From an uncultured Lachnospiraceae bacterium (GTDB lineage: Bacteria; Bacillota; Clostridia; Lachnospirales; Lachnospiraceae): a DNA stretch of 64,000 nt. This document shows, in pieces, positions 1-8,782 of the stretch. Positions within the stretch are counted from its first letter, which is position 1, and the number at the start of each line of letters is the position of its first letter. Both the position numbers and the translations under genes were made by a program. The stretch is taken from assembly GCA_910586015.1 (NCBI GenBank), contig CAJUGJ010000002.1:124001-188000 (forward strand), read 5' to 3'. The notes under the pieces are model-generated. The model had not been told where the DNA came from, made no database searches, and saw nothing but the letters and a program-made list of their open reading frames with translations.

Positions 1-1267
1 ATAAATTATGTTCTGAAACAAATAGTTTTGCTAAAGAGAGTTTTACTAATTCCCCTCCACTTAAAATTCCAGCAGATTTAAAAAGGGCGTCTTCTGTAAA
101 TAAAAGACCTGCTAAAACATCAAATACTGTCTGACGGCTTTGTACTGCATCGGAAAACGCATTGTCCCAAACGGTTTTTGTTCGGTCAATATTCTTAAAA
201 TCCTGTTCTAAACAGCCAATACTAAGTCCAGAAACAAAAGAAATCTTTTCGTTATCCTTTTTATTTCTTTCATTCCTTCTATCTTCATACTCTGAAAAAA
301 TCAAGTGTAGTAATGTTGTCTTTCCAGAACCATTTTTCCCTAGAAGAGCTGTTTTTTTTCGATTTGCTATATCAAAAGAAACATGATCTAAAACTTTTTT
401 ATTGTCATAGGAAAAGCTTATATCCTCACATCGAATCAGGAAACGACTTTTTGGAGGATTTGTTTTTTGATAGTTAAATCGAATCACTTCTTGTTTTTTT
501 GGCTTTTCTTTTACTTCGAGATGTTCTACTCTTTTTTGTACTGCCTCAGCAGCACGATTTAGTCTCAATTCTTTTCCACTATAACTTCTAGTTGTATTTA
601 AAAACTCCCTTACTTTTGCTTCTCTTGGTGTCATATTTTTAGGGGTTTTTCGCATTTTTGCAGCTTCTGATTTCTTTTCCTGATAAATAGTAAGAAGACG
701 TTGCTTTTCCTTTTGATAGGCTTCATATTCTTCTTCCTTTTTTCTCTCTTCCGCTTTTCTTTGTACTAGATACGCATTATAGTTTCCTGTATAACTAAAT
801 AACTTTTGTTCCCGTAGTTCTACAATTCTAGTACATACCTCATTTAATAACTCTCTATCATGACTGACTAACAAAAAACTTTCAATCTGTTTTAAATTTC
901 GTTGTAACAGTTTTTGATGTACCTGATCTAAATTGGCACTTGGTTCATCGAATACAGAAAGTAAAAAACGATTTTGAAATGCTTTTTTTAATTTCTCGTT
1001 CGCTTTTTCCCCTCCACTATAGGCTTTGCTTTCTGTTTGATCTATTTCCTCTAACTGTCTGCAATAGGATATTTCACCATATCGTTCTATTATTCCTTCA
1101 TCTATTTCTTCATATCCAGTAAAAATATTTAAAAGAGTTGTCTTTCCTGTTCCGTTGGCTCCAATCAGTCCAACTCGTTCTCCCGAATAAATACTAAATT
1201 GTTCTATTTCAAACAAAAGTCGATCTCCAAAACTCTTTTTTCCGTGGTTTATCTGTAATAATAACAT
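1..1267 (-). CDS. ABC-F family ATPase, likely antibiotic-resistance (ribosome protection) type, 3' end outside window
   Basis: ABC-F proteins are soluble tandem ATPases that act on the ribosome; the resistance subgroup displaces drugs from the peptidyl-transferase centre. The start is ATG at 1267, with TCCTCC (GGAGGA on the minus strand) at 1273-1278. The translation begins MLLLQINHGKKSFGDRLL. It shows Walker A GANGTGKTT, signature SGGEK, Walker B ending FDEPSANLD, a charged helical interdomain linker, a second Walker A GKNGSGKTT, and a second signature LSGGE just before the window edge. There are no membrane segments. DEPSANLD resembles the DEPxxNLD of Vga/Lsa-like resistance proteins more than the DEPTNHLD of housekeeping EttA/Uup; this part is inference. 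About 422 codons are visible, so most of the gene is present. A strong promoter and a leader with a minimal ORF lie upstream. ABC-F is certain; the resistance role is probable. Confidence 0.85.
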   Translation of the reverse strand, partial: MLLLQINHGKKSFGDRLLFEIEQFSIYSGERVGLIGANGTGKTTLLNIFTGYEEIDEGIIERYGEISYCRQLEEIDQTESKAYSGGEKANEKLKKAFQNRFLLSVFDEPSANLDQVHQKLLQRNLKQIESFLLVSHDRELLNEVCTRIVELREQKLFSYTGNYNAYLVQRKAEERKKEEEYEAYQKEKQRLLTIYQEKKSEAAKMRKTPKNMTPREAKVREFLNTTRSYSGKELRLNRAAEAVQKRVEHLEVKEKPKKQEVIRFNYQKTNPPKSRFLIRCEDISFSYDNKKVLDHVSFDIANRKKTALLGKNGSGKTTLLHLIFSEYEDRRNERNKKDNEKISFVSGLSIGCLEQDFKNIDRTKTVWDNAFSDAVQSRQTVFDVLAGLLFTEDALFKSAGILSGGELVKLSLAKLFVSEHNL

Positions 1268-1286
1268 AAATTTCCTCCTAAAAACC

Positions 1287-1443
1287 GCCGGAAAGAGACC
1301 ATCTTTTTGCTGTGCAGGGCAAAAAAAGGGCAGGCAACATAAAAATGGATTCTTTATCCGGCAAACTGACACAAAAGTATAGAAAAGGGCATACTTCCCC
1401 TATTTCTATCTTTCCTTTTATAGTCCGATTACCAAATAAACAT
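1287..1443 (-). promoter_or_regulatory. Candidate ribosome-mediated attenuation leader of the ABC-F gene (leader ORF MFIW)
   Basis: The transcript from the promoter at 1499-1527 would carry a 5' leader of about 225 nt. It contains a four-codon ORF ATG TTT ATT TGG TAA at 1443-1429, with AGGTG eight bases upstream of its ATG. Two stems follow: ATAGAAAAGGG (1379-1389) pairs with CCCTATTTCTAT (1398-1409) with one bulge, and GCCGGAAAGA (1287-1296) pairs with TCTTTATCCGGC (1351-1362) just upstream of the ABC-F ribosome binding site. A tiny ORF followed by alternative stems is the arrangement used by drug-inducible ABC-F genes. Induction itself is inferred. Confidence 0.5.
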
Positions 1444-1498
1444 CCTTTTATCACCTGCTAAGAGTATTCTCTTATTTCCTTTCTTCTTTTCTAATGTC

Positions 1499-1527
1499 AG
1501 TATAGTCTTTTCTTTGATTTCTGTCAA
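1499..1527 (-). promoter_or_regulatory. Sigma-70-type promoter of the ABC-F gene
   Basis: On the minus strand, TTGACA (1527-1522) and TATACT (1504-1499) are separated by exactly 17 bases. The match to the vegetative consensus is close to perfect. Predicted transcription starts near 1492 and runs into the leader of the ABC-F gene. Confidence 0.75.
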
Positions 1528-1550
1528 GAAATTTTTGTTAAGATTTATAT

Positions 1551-3302
1551 TTATCTTGCAAACTGGCTTTGATATAATTCGCTGTAGAATCCCTTCTTTT
1601 GTAGCAACTCCTTATGATTTCCCTGTTCAATAATATGTCCGTCTTTCATGACCAAAATACTATCTGCTTCTTGAATAGTAGAAAGTCTATGTGCTACGAT
1701 AAAGCTAGTTCTTCCTTCCATAAGTCTTTCAAAAGCCTTTTGTATCATGACTTCTGTTCTGGTATCAATAGAAGAAGTAGCTTCGTCTAAAATTAACATT
1801 GGAGGTTGACATAACATTACTCTTGAAATACAAAGAAGCTGTTTTTGACCTTGGGATAATCCTCCTCCATCTTCACTGATCATAGTATCATATCCATTTT
1901 GTAGTCGCTTAATAAATCCATGAGCATGAGATGCTTTCGCCGCGGCAATCATTTCTTCTTCTGTAGCATCTGGTTTTCCCATACAGATATTTTCTCTGAT
2001 TGTGCCTGCTTTTAACCATGTATCCTGTAATACCATACCAAATCCAGAACGTAGACTTTTTCTGGTAAGTTTACGGATATCAATTCCATCTACTAAAATA
2101 CTTCCCGTATTTACATCATAAAAACGCATCAACAAATTAATTAGAGTTGTTTTTCCACAGCCTGTTGGCCCAACAATCGCAATTCGTTTTCCCTGTGTGA
2201 CCTCTAAATTTAATTGTTCAATAAGGGGTCTATTTGGTACATAAGAAAAACCAACATTTTTTAAGCTGATTTCTCCTCTGACTCTTTCTAATGAAACTGC
2301 ATCAGAAGTTTCTGGAATCTGTGGTTTTTCCTCAATCAATTCAAAAATTCGTTCTGCACAGGCAAACGCATTTTGAAGTTCTGTAATAACTCCAGATATT
2401 TCGTTAAATGGCTTTGTATACTGATTTGCATAACTTAAAAGGCTGCTGAGTTTTCCAACATCAATTCTTCCATTTACTGCGGAAATTGCACCTACAATTC
2501 CAACGCCGGTATATACTAAACTATTTACAAATCTTGTAGATGGATTTGTTAAAGAGGAAAAGAAAGTAGCTTGTAGAGAGTATTTTTCTAGTCTTTGATT
2601 GATTTCATCAAACCGCTCCATTGCTTTATCTTCATAACCATAGGCTTGTACCACTTTTTGATTTCCGATCATTTCATCAATCAGGGCAGTTTGTTCTCCT
2701 CTTGTTTCAGACTGTTTTTTAAACATTACATGTGTTTTTTTCGCAATAAATGCCGCAACAAATAAGGAAACAGGCGTGATGCAGACAACTACAATCGTTA
2801 CAGTCACATTAATAGAAAACATAAATAATAGTGTTCCTAAAATTGTCATAACTCCGGTAAATAATTGAGTAAATCCCATCAAAAGACCATCTGCAAATTG
2901 ATCGACATCTGCAATTACTCTACTGACAATATCACCATAGGAATGATTATCAATATAACTTAATGGCAGAATTTCAATTTTATGAAATGCCTCTGAACGT
3001 AGATCTCTGACTACATGATAAGTAATCTTATTGTTACAAATACTCATAATCCATTGAAATAAAGCAGTTAATATGATAACTACAATTATTTTTATAATAA
3101 TAGAACCTAACCCTTTGAAATCTACTGCTCCCTTTGTAACAATTTTATTAATAGCATCTCCTATTAAAATTGGAACATATAAAGTAAGGATTACTGTCAC
3201 AGCCGCAAATAAAATTGATAAAAACACAAAAAACCAATACTTTTTTATTCTTTGTAAAATTTTATGAATGATTTCTTTTTGATTTCCCTTTGTCTTTTCC
3301 AT
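1551..3302 (-). CDS. Heterodimeric ABC exporter subunit with canonical ATPase site
   Basis: This 583-residue half-transporter has an N-terminal membrane domain of six helices (about residues 20-310) and a C-terminal nucleotide-binding domain. Motifs are Walker A GPTGCGKTT, signature LSQGQ, Walker B MLILDEATSSID with the catalytic glutamate present, and the switch histidine in IVAHRL. LSQGQ together with an intact Glu and His is the TM288/BmrD-type half of heterodimeric multidrug exporters. Its partner starts upstream and ends 9 bases before this gene, so the two are surely co-transcribed. The ribosome binding site is AGGAGATCTTT before ATG. Substrate cannot be read from the sequence; drugs, lipids or peptides are possible. 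Confidence 0.9.
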   Translation of the reverse strand: MEKTKGNQKEIIHKILQRIKKYWFFVFLSILFAAVTVILTLYVPILIGDAINKIVTKGAVDFKGLGSIIIKIIVVIILTALFQWIMSICNNKITYHVVRDLRSEAFHKIEILPLSYIDNHSYGDIVSRVIADVDQFADGLLMGFTQLFTGVMTILGTLLFMFSINVTVTIVVVCITPVSLFVAAFIAKKTHVMFKKQSETRGEQTALIDEMIGNQKVVQAYGYEDKAMERFDEINQRLEKYSLQATFFSSLTNPSTRFVNSLVYTGVGIVGAISAVNGRIDVGKLSSLLSYANQYTKPFNEISGVITELQNAFACAERIFELIEEKPQIPETSDAVSLERVRGEISLKNVGFSYVPNRPLIEQLNLEVTQGKRIAIVGPTGCGKTTLINLLMRFYDVNTGSILVDGIDIRKLTRKSLRSGFGMVLQDTWLKAGTIRENICMGKPDATEEEMIAAAKASHAHGFIKRLQNGYDTMISEDGGGLSQGQKQLLCISRVMLCQPPMLILDEATSSIDTRTEVMIQKAFERLMEGRTSFIVAHRLSTIQEADSILVMKDGHIIEQGNHKELLQKKGFYSELYQSQFAR

Positions 3303-3311
3303 AAAGATCTC

Positions 3312-5036
3312 CTATTTTTTCTGGCTTTGCTGTGAATAATAAATTTCTTGATAGACGCTACAGTTTTCTAATAACTCCTCATGAGTTCCAATTCCAACCA
3401 AAATACCATCATCTAATACTAAAATCTGATCAGAATGTAGAATGGAGGATGCTCTTTGGGATACTAAAAAGACAGTTGGCTGTTCTTTCATTTCACGGAT
3501 TGCTTTTCTTAATTTTGCATCTGTAGCATAATCTAAGGCAGAAGCACTATCATCCAAAATTAAAATTTCTGGTTTTCGGACTAAAGCTCTTGCAATAGAC
3601 AATCTTTGTTTTTGTCCTCCAGATAAATTTTTCCCGCCTTGAGCAATAATAGCGTCTAATTTCCCTTCCTTTTGATCGACAAACTCTTTGGACTGGGATA
3701 TACTAAGTGCCTCTTCCATCTCTTCTTCTGAAGCATTTAGATTTCCAAATTTTAAATTATCTCGAATTGTTCCTGAAAATAGAACTGCTTTTTGCATTAC
3801 AATACCAATTTTACTTCTTAATTCTTTAACAGAATATTCCTCTATTGCCTTTCCATTAATTAAAATTTTTCCTTTTGTAATATCATAAAATCTTGGAATT
3901 AAATTTACTAAAGAAGATTTTCCAGAACCTGTACCTCCAATAATTCCTATTGTCTGTCCCGGTTTTGCGCAAAAACTGATATCACTTAATGATTCTGCCC
4001 CTGCCATTTGATATTTTAGGCTCACATGTTCAAATTCTACACGTGCACCTTTTATATCTTTCAAGGAAACATTTGAATCTGCCTCTACAAAGTTTGGTTC
4101 CATTTCAAATATCTGTTGAATTCGATTAGCACATGCTAAGGCTTTTGTTACTGTAATAATTAAGTTTGCAAGCTTTACTAATTCTACTAAGATCTGAGAC
4201 ATGTAATTTACCAGTGCCCAAACTTCTCCCTGCGTTAAAATACCAGAATCTACCTGAAGTGCACCACTGTATAATAGAGCCGTAATCGCTATATTGACAA
4301 TTACATACGTAATAGGGTTCATCAGTGCAGATATTCTTCCTGCAAACATCTGTCGTTTATAAAGGGTATTATTTTTTTCTTCAAAATTTTCAACTTCTGA
4401 CTCTTCTTTATTAAATGCCCGAATAACTCTGATTCCTGTTAAATTTTGTCTTGTTGCTAATAATACCTGATCTAGTCCTGCCTGTACTCGTTTAAATAAT
4501 GGCATAGAGCCTAACATTACCCCAAAGACAACAACAGATAATAGTGGAATTGTAACAACAAAAATTAAGGCGGCTTTTACATTAATGGAAAATGCCATTA
4601 CCATTGCCCCAAAAACAACAAATGGAGAACGTAAAAAGAGTCTTAAAACTAAATTGACTCCATTTTGTACCTGATTGATATCACTTGTCATTCTAGTAAT
4701 TAAAGTAGATGTTCCAAGTTGATCCATCTTTGTAAATGATAGCTTTTGGATATGTGAAAATAGAGCATGTTTTAGTTTTGCTGCAAATCCTACAGCTGCT
4801 TTTGCAGCATAATATTGTGCAGTAATAGAACAGATTAGACCAATAATACCCAGTGCAATCATATAAAGACACATTCTAATGATATAGGACTTATCTCCAT
4901 TTTTAATTCCAGTATCAATTACTGCTGCCATCACTAATGGTACAAGTAGTTCAAAGGAAGCTTCCAAAAGCTTAAATAATGGTCCTAAGATCGATTCCTT
5001 TCGATATTCCTTTAAATAGATTAAAAGTTTCTTCAC
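3312..5036 (-). CDS. Heterodimeric ABC exporter subunit with degenerate ATPase site
   Basis: This 574-residue half-transporter is the partner of the downstream subunit. Walker A is GGTGSGKSS and the signature LSGGQ is intact. Walker B, however, reads ILILDDSASALD, with Asp in place of the catalytic Glu, and the switch region reads LVSQRA, with Gln in place of His. This pattern is what is known for the TM287/BmrC/LmrC half of heterodimeric exporters, where one of two ATP sites is non-hydrolytic. The start is GTG at 5036, preceded by GGAGAGGA. tex ends 27 bases upstream, so read-through from tex is likely. Confidence 0.9.
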   Translation of the reverse strand: MKKLLIYLKEYRKESILGPLFKLLEASFELLVPLVMAAVIDTGIKNGDKSYIIRMCLYMIALGIIGLICSITAQYYAAKAAVGFAAKLKHALFSHIQKLSFTKMDQLGTSTLITRMTSDINQVQNGVNLVLRLFLRSPFVVFGAMVMAFSINVKAALIFVVTIPLLSVVVFGVMLGSMPLFKRVQAGLDQVLLATRQNLTGIRVIRAFNKEESEVENFEEKNNTLYKRQMFAGRISALMNPITYVIVNIAITALLYSGALQVDSGILTQGEVWALVNYMSQILVELVKLANLIITVTKALACANRIQQIFEMEPNFVEADSNVSLKDIKGARVEFEHVSLKYQMAGAESLSDISFCAKPGQTIGIIGGTGSGKSSLVNLIPRFYDITKGKILINGKAIEEYSVKELRSKIGIVMQKAVLFSGTIRDNLKFGNLNASEEEMEEALSISQSKEFVDQKEGKLDAIIAQGGKNLSGGQKQRLSIARALVRKPEILILDDSASALDYATDAKLRKAIREMKEQPTVFLVSQRASSILHSDQILVLDDGILVGIGTHEELLENCSVYQEIYYSQQSQKK

Positions 5037-5063
5037 AGCTAAAATCCTCTCCTATGGATAAAA

Positions 5064-7382
5064 TTATAAAATCATACTCAAAGCAATTCTTTTTTTAGGG
5101 ATATCAATACTTAGTACCTTTACTTCTACAATATCTCCTACACTCACAACATCTAATGGATGTTTCACAAACTTTCCCTTTGCCATCTGCGAAATGTGTA
5201 CCAATCCATCTTGATGTACTCCAATATCTATAAAAGCACCAAAATCAATTACATTACGTACTGTCCCTTTCAAAATCATACCTTCTGTCAAATCCTTTAA
5301 TTCTAAAACATCGGTACGTAAAATCGGCTTTGGCATTTCTTCTCGTGGATCTCTTCCCGGTTTTTCTAATTCACGAATGATATCATCTAATGTTATTTCT
5401 CCAATATGAAGTTCTTTTGCCAACGCTTTTTTATTTGAAATCATCGAACCAAGTTTAGATAGCTCTTCTGATTTTAAACTTTCTTGTTTTGGCTGTTTGG
5501 TCTTTTCCTTCATTGCTCCTAATAATGCCTGTGCCATTGTAGTATTTGTTGTTTTCAGATGTAATGTCTGTTCTTTCGATTTATTTTTCTTTTGTTTTTT
5601 CTCCTGACTTTCAGAACTTTCTTTTCTATTCTTTCTTAATTCTTTAATATCTGCTGTAGTAAATCCCAATCGCTGAAGTAATTTTTGTGCAGCATCATAA
5701 GATTCTGGATGTACACTGGTACTATCGAGTGGGTTTTCTCCATCATTAATTCTTAAAAATCCTGCACATTGTTCAAAGGCTTTTGGCCCAAGTTTTGGTA
5801 CTTTTAATAATTCATTCCTACTTTTATACTTTCCATTTTTTTCTCGATAAGATACAATATTTTTTGCAATTGGTTTAGAAATTCCTGAAATATATTCTAA
5901 TAAAGAGGCTGACGCTGTATTTAAGTCCACTCCAACTTTATTTACACAATCCTCTACTACCCCTGTTAAAGCCTCGGTCAGTTTTTTCTGATTCATATCG
6001 TGTTGGTATTGTCCAACTCCAATTGCTTTTGGTTCAATCTTTACCAGTTCCGCTAAAGGATCTTGAATTCTTCTGGCAATTGAAACTGCACTTCGCTGTG
6101 CCACATCATAGTCTGGAAATTCTTCAGTGGCAAGACGACTGGCAGAATAGACAGAAGCCCCTGCTTCACTTACGATTATATACTGTACAGGAAGTTGTTC
6201 TTTTTTTATCAAATTAACCAAAAACTGTTCTGATTCTCTGGAAGCTGTCCCATTTCCAACAGAAATCAGATTGACATGATATCTTTTTATTAAGTTTGTG
6301 ACAATGTCTTCTGCTTTTTTTACTGCTCCTTCTGAACCAGCAGTTGCCATAACAACTGCGGTGTCTAATACCTTTCCTGTCGGATCTACAACAGCCAGTT
6401 TACAGCCAGTTCGAAATCCGGGATCCCATCCTAACACGATTTGTCCCTCAATAGGAGGCTGCATTAATAACTGTTTTAGATTCTGTCCAAAAATTTGAAT
6501 TGCTCCATCTTCTGCCTTTTCTGTTAATTCATTTCGAATTTCTCGCTCAATTGCAGGGGCGATTAAGCGTTCATAACTATCTTGTATAACTTCTTTTAAA
6601 ATTTCTTTTGTATATGGATTTGGTTTTTTAATAATTTGTTCTTCCATCCAAGAAAAAATTTTATCGACAGGAGCAGTGACTTTTACAGAAAGAACCTTCT
6701 CTTCCTCTGCACGATTTAAAGCTAAAACTCGATGTCCTACTGTTTTGGAGAGTTTTTCTCCAAAATCATAATACATTTCATAGACCGATTCTTTCTCCTT
6801 ATCCTTTGCTGTAGATACAATACTTCCCTCTTCCATTGTCATTTTTCGCAAATGGATTCGATAGTCTGCACAATCAGAAATCATTTCTGCCACAATATCC
6901 TTTGCTCCAGCTAAGGCCTGTGTAGCATCTGCTACTTCCTTTTCTTTTGAAATATATCCATCTGCTTCTTTTAGAGCAGGTTGTTTTAATGATTCTGATA
7001 AAATTAATTGTGCAAGTGGTTCTAATCCTTTTTCTTTTGCAATCGTTGCTCTTGTTCTACGTTTTGGACGAAATGGTCGATACAGATCTTCTACCACTAC
7101 CATAGTAGTTGCTACAAGAATCTGTTGCTTTAACTCACTGGTCAGTTTTCCTTGTTCTTCGATACTTGCAAGAACCTGCTGCTTTTTCTCTTCTAAATTT
7201 CTTAGATATTCTAAACGCTCATATAAATTCCTTAGTATCTCATCATTTAATGCTCCTGTTACTTCTTTTCGATATCTTGCAATAAATGGAATTGTATTTC
7301 CTTCATCAATCAGACGAACTGCTGCTTCTACCTGTTGTGGTCGAATTTTTAATTCTTCTGCTAATTGTTTTATAATATCCAT
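5064..7382 (-). CDS. tex: Tex family transcription accessory / RNA-binding protein
   Basis: Tex is a cytoplasmic nucleic-acid-binding protein implicated in transcription elongation and stress. The 772-residue product has the Tex order: an N-terminal helical region (ARYRKEVTGALND), a YqgF/RNase-H-like domain from about residue 325 (LGWDPGFRTGCKLAVVD), helix-hairpin-helix segments at about 490-560 (LKVPKLGPKAFEQCAGF), and a C-terminal S1 domain (GTVRNVIDFGAFIDIGVHQDGLVHIS). A lysine/glutamate-rich insert lies at about 590-640, before the S1 domain. The start is supported by GGGAGG six bases before the ATG. It lies 19 bases downstream of the FrhB-like gene. Confidence 0.95.
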   Translation of the reverse strand: MDIIKQLAEELKIRPQQVEAAVRLIDEGNTIPFIARYRKEVTGALNDEILRNLYERLEYLRNLEEKKQQVLASIEEQGKLTSELKQQILVATTMVVVEDLYRPFRPKRRTRATIAKEKGLEPLAQLILSESLKQPALKEADGYISKEKEVADATQALAGAKDIVAEMISDCADYRIHLRKMTMEEGSIVSTAKDKEKESVYEMYYDFGEKLSKTVGHRVLALNRAEEEKVLSVKVTAPVDKIFSWMEEQIIKKPNPYTKEILKEVIQDSYERLIAPAIEREIRNELTEKAEDGAIQIFGQNLKQLLMQPPIEGQIVLGWDPGFRTGCKLAVVDPTGKVLDTAVVMATAGSEGAVKKAEDIVTNLIKRYHVNLISVGNGTASRESEQFLVNLIKKEQLPVQYIIVSEAGASVYSASRLATEEFPDYDVAQRSAVSIARRIQDPLAELVKIEPKAIGVGQYQHDMNQKKLTEALTGVVEDCVNKVGVDLNTASASLLEYISGISKPIAKNIVSYREKNGKYKSRNELLKVPKLGPKAFEQCAGFLRINDGENPLDSTSVHPESYDAAQKLLQRLGFTTADIKELRKNRKESSESQEKKQKKNKSKEQTLHLKTTNTTMAQALLGAMKEKTKQPKQESLKSEELSKLGSMISNKKALAKELHIGEITLDDIIRELEKPGRDPREEMPKPILRTDVLELKDLTEGMILKGTVRNVIDFGAFIDIGVHQDGLVHISQMAKGKFVKHPLDVVSVGDIVEVKVLSIDIPKKRIALSMIL

Positions 7383-7401
7383 TTGTTTCCTCCCATATCT
7401 T

Positions 7402-8604
7402 TTATCCTTCTTCTTTTAAATTTTTACTCTTATTAAAATGTAAATACCATCGCTTTAAATATTTCCAAAGTCGCTTTGGTATTACTTTCTTTAATTGTAC
7501 TTTCCAATAAGGTGTAAACTTATGATTAGCATAATGTTCGGATATATAGGCAAATCCATAATCTTTGTAATCTTTCCAAAACTGTTCCCGAAACTCTGGA
7601 CAATTAGAGGGATGTTTCATATTTGTATGTCGATATGGATATCCTGTTGTATCCTTATAATAGACATTCTTTTTTACAACATCAAATAACTGTTTTCCTC
7701 TATTAGAATTAATAAGCACCAAAGACACGCCTCTATTATCTTCATGAAATCCTGGGACTGCTTTTTCATGTCCCCAAAAATCCGCTAAGGTAATATCTCC
7801 GGGACGTTCTTTTTTTGTGTATTTGCATTGATAACAAGCTGGACGTAGAACTGCATTTTGATAAAAAAGTTTAGTATAAATTCTAGAATAATATTTTTTT
7901 TCATCTATTGTAATAGATTCATAATGTGCAGCCCACCCATAATCCTCTTTATCTCGAAAACTGACACTACTAATTGCTCCATGAAGTTCTTTCTCTCTCA
8001 TACATAAAAAATCTTCCCAAACTTTTGGGCTAGGTGTTCCATGGCAGACAAGATCTATAGTAAATAAATTATAATATCGTCTTTTTAGATATTTTCTTAA
8101 ACCCGCTACCTGACAGGCAGTTCCAGAAAATAATACCTTCTTTCCATCCTCTAAATCTTTCTTTACTTGGCGGAAACAATCTCCCATATCACTTTGTACA
8201 TATTTTGAACCACGAAATTCATCTCTTTCTTCTTTCGTCTGGGCTCTTTTATGCAAAACAACAAAATGTTTTCCATAACCTGCCCCATAAACTGTACCAC
8301 CCTTTGATAAAATATAATCTGTCAAAGCTGTAAACATTCCTCCAGAACGACTTTGTTCTCTTATTTCTTCCTTTTTATGTCGAATCGCAAAACCCAATGG
8401 TGGTTTAAAATCCTTTTTATTTTTAATTCCCTTTTGAAATGCACAAACTGTTATACATTGTCCACAGGAAACACAAAGACTTTCATCAATATGTGGATAT
8501 AAAAAACCTTCTTCATCTGGCTGCATAGAAATGGCATGTTTTCCACAAATACTTGCACATGCAGAACATCCACAACAATCTTCTTTTTTTTGAAATAACT
8601 CCAT
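7402..8604 (-). CDS. Coenzyme F420 hydrogenase/dehydrogenase beta-subunit family iron-sulfur protein
   Basis: The 400-residue protein starts with two ferredoxin-type 4Fe-4S motifs, CCGCSACASIC and CVSCGQCITVC. An FrhB-like N and C domain follows (about residues 80-330), with further cysteines (ACYQCKYTKKERPGD). Proteins of this build are flavin/iron-sulfur oxidoreductases, often found next to polysaccharide pyruvyl-transferase or glycosyltransferase genes; none is seen here. The family is secure, but substrate and electron partner are unknown. It is the first gene of a likely operon with tex and the ABC exporter. An extended -10 (TGATATACT) lies about 55 bases upstream. Confidence 0.85.
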   Translation of the reverse strand: MELFQKKEDCCGCSACASICGKHAISMQPDEEGFLYPHIDESLCVSCGQCITVCAFQKGIKNKKDFKPPLGFAIRHKKEEIREQSRSGGMFTALTDYILSKGGTVYGAGYGKHFVVLHKRAQTKEERDEFRGSKYVQSDMGDCFRQVKKDLEDGKKVLFSGTACQVAGLRKYLKRRYYNLFTIDLVCHGTPSPKVWEDFLCMREKELHGAISSVSFRDKEDYGWAAHYESITIDEKKYYSRIYTKLFYQNAVLRPACYQCKYTKKERPGDITLADFWGHEKAVPGFHEDNRGVSLVLINSNRGKQLFDVVKKNVYYKDTTGYPYRHTNMKHPSNCPEFREQFWKDYKDYGFAYISEHYANHKFTPYWKVQLKKVIPKRLWKYLKRWYLHFNKSKNLKEEG

Positions 8605-8655
8605 TTTTGCCTTCTTTCAGTCCATTCCTTCTGATTTGTTTTTAACTGCTTTACA

Positions 8656-8664
8656 AGTATATCA
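8656..8664 (-). promoter_or_regulatory. Extended -10 element for the FrhB-like/tex/ABC operon
   Basis: The minus strand reads TGATATACT at 8664-8656, a TGN-extended -10 box. No good -35 box is visible at the right distance. It is placed between the hairpin at 8703-8778 and the gene start at 8604. Confidence 0.4.
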
Positions 8665-8702
8665 CACTTCTTCCTAAAAATACATACCCTATTCCTTCAA
8701 CA

Positions 8703-8778
8703 AAAAAGGAGTTGTTACAAAATAAAATGTTCCTACCATATATGGTAGCTAAACTCTATTTTGCAACAACTCCTTTTT
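8703..8778. terminator. Long hairpin terminator with internal palindrome
   Basis: A 22-base arm starting AAAAAGGAGTTGTTACAAAA (8703-8724) pairs with 8757-8778, with one G-U wobble. A perfect 16-base palindrome CTACCATATATGGTAG (8733-8748) lies in the loop. A and T runs flank both sides, so it can terminate in either direction. It lies just downstream of the 8783-10030 gene. Confidence 0.8.
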
Positions 8779-8782
8779 ATTT

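Noticed and set aside
162..1122. Plus-strand open frames at 162-386 and 940-1122
   Set aside because: They lie antisense to the ABC-F gene, whose motifs and ribosome binding site are clear.
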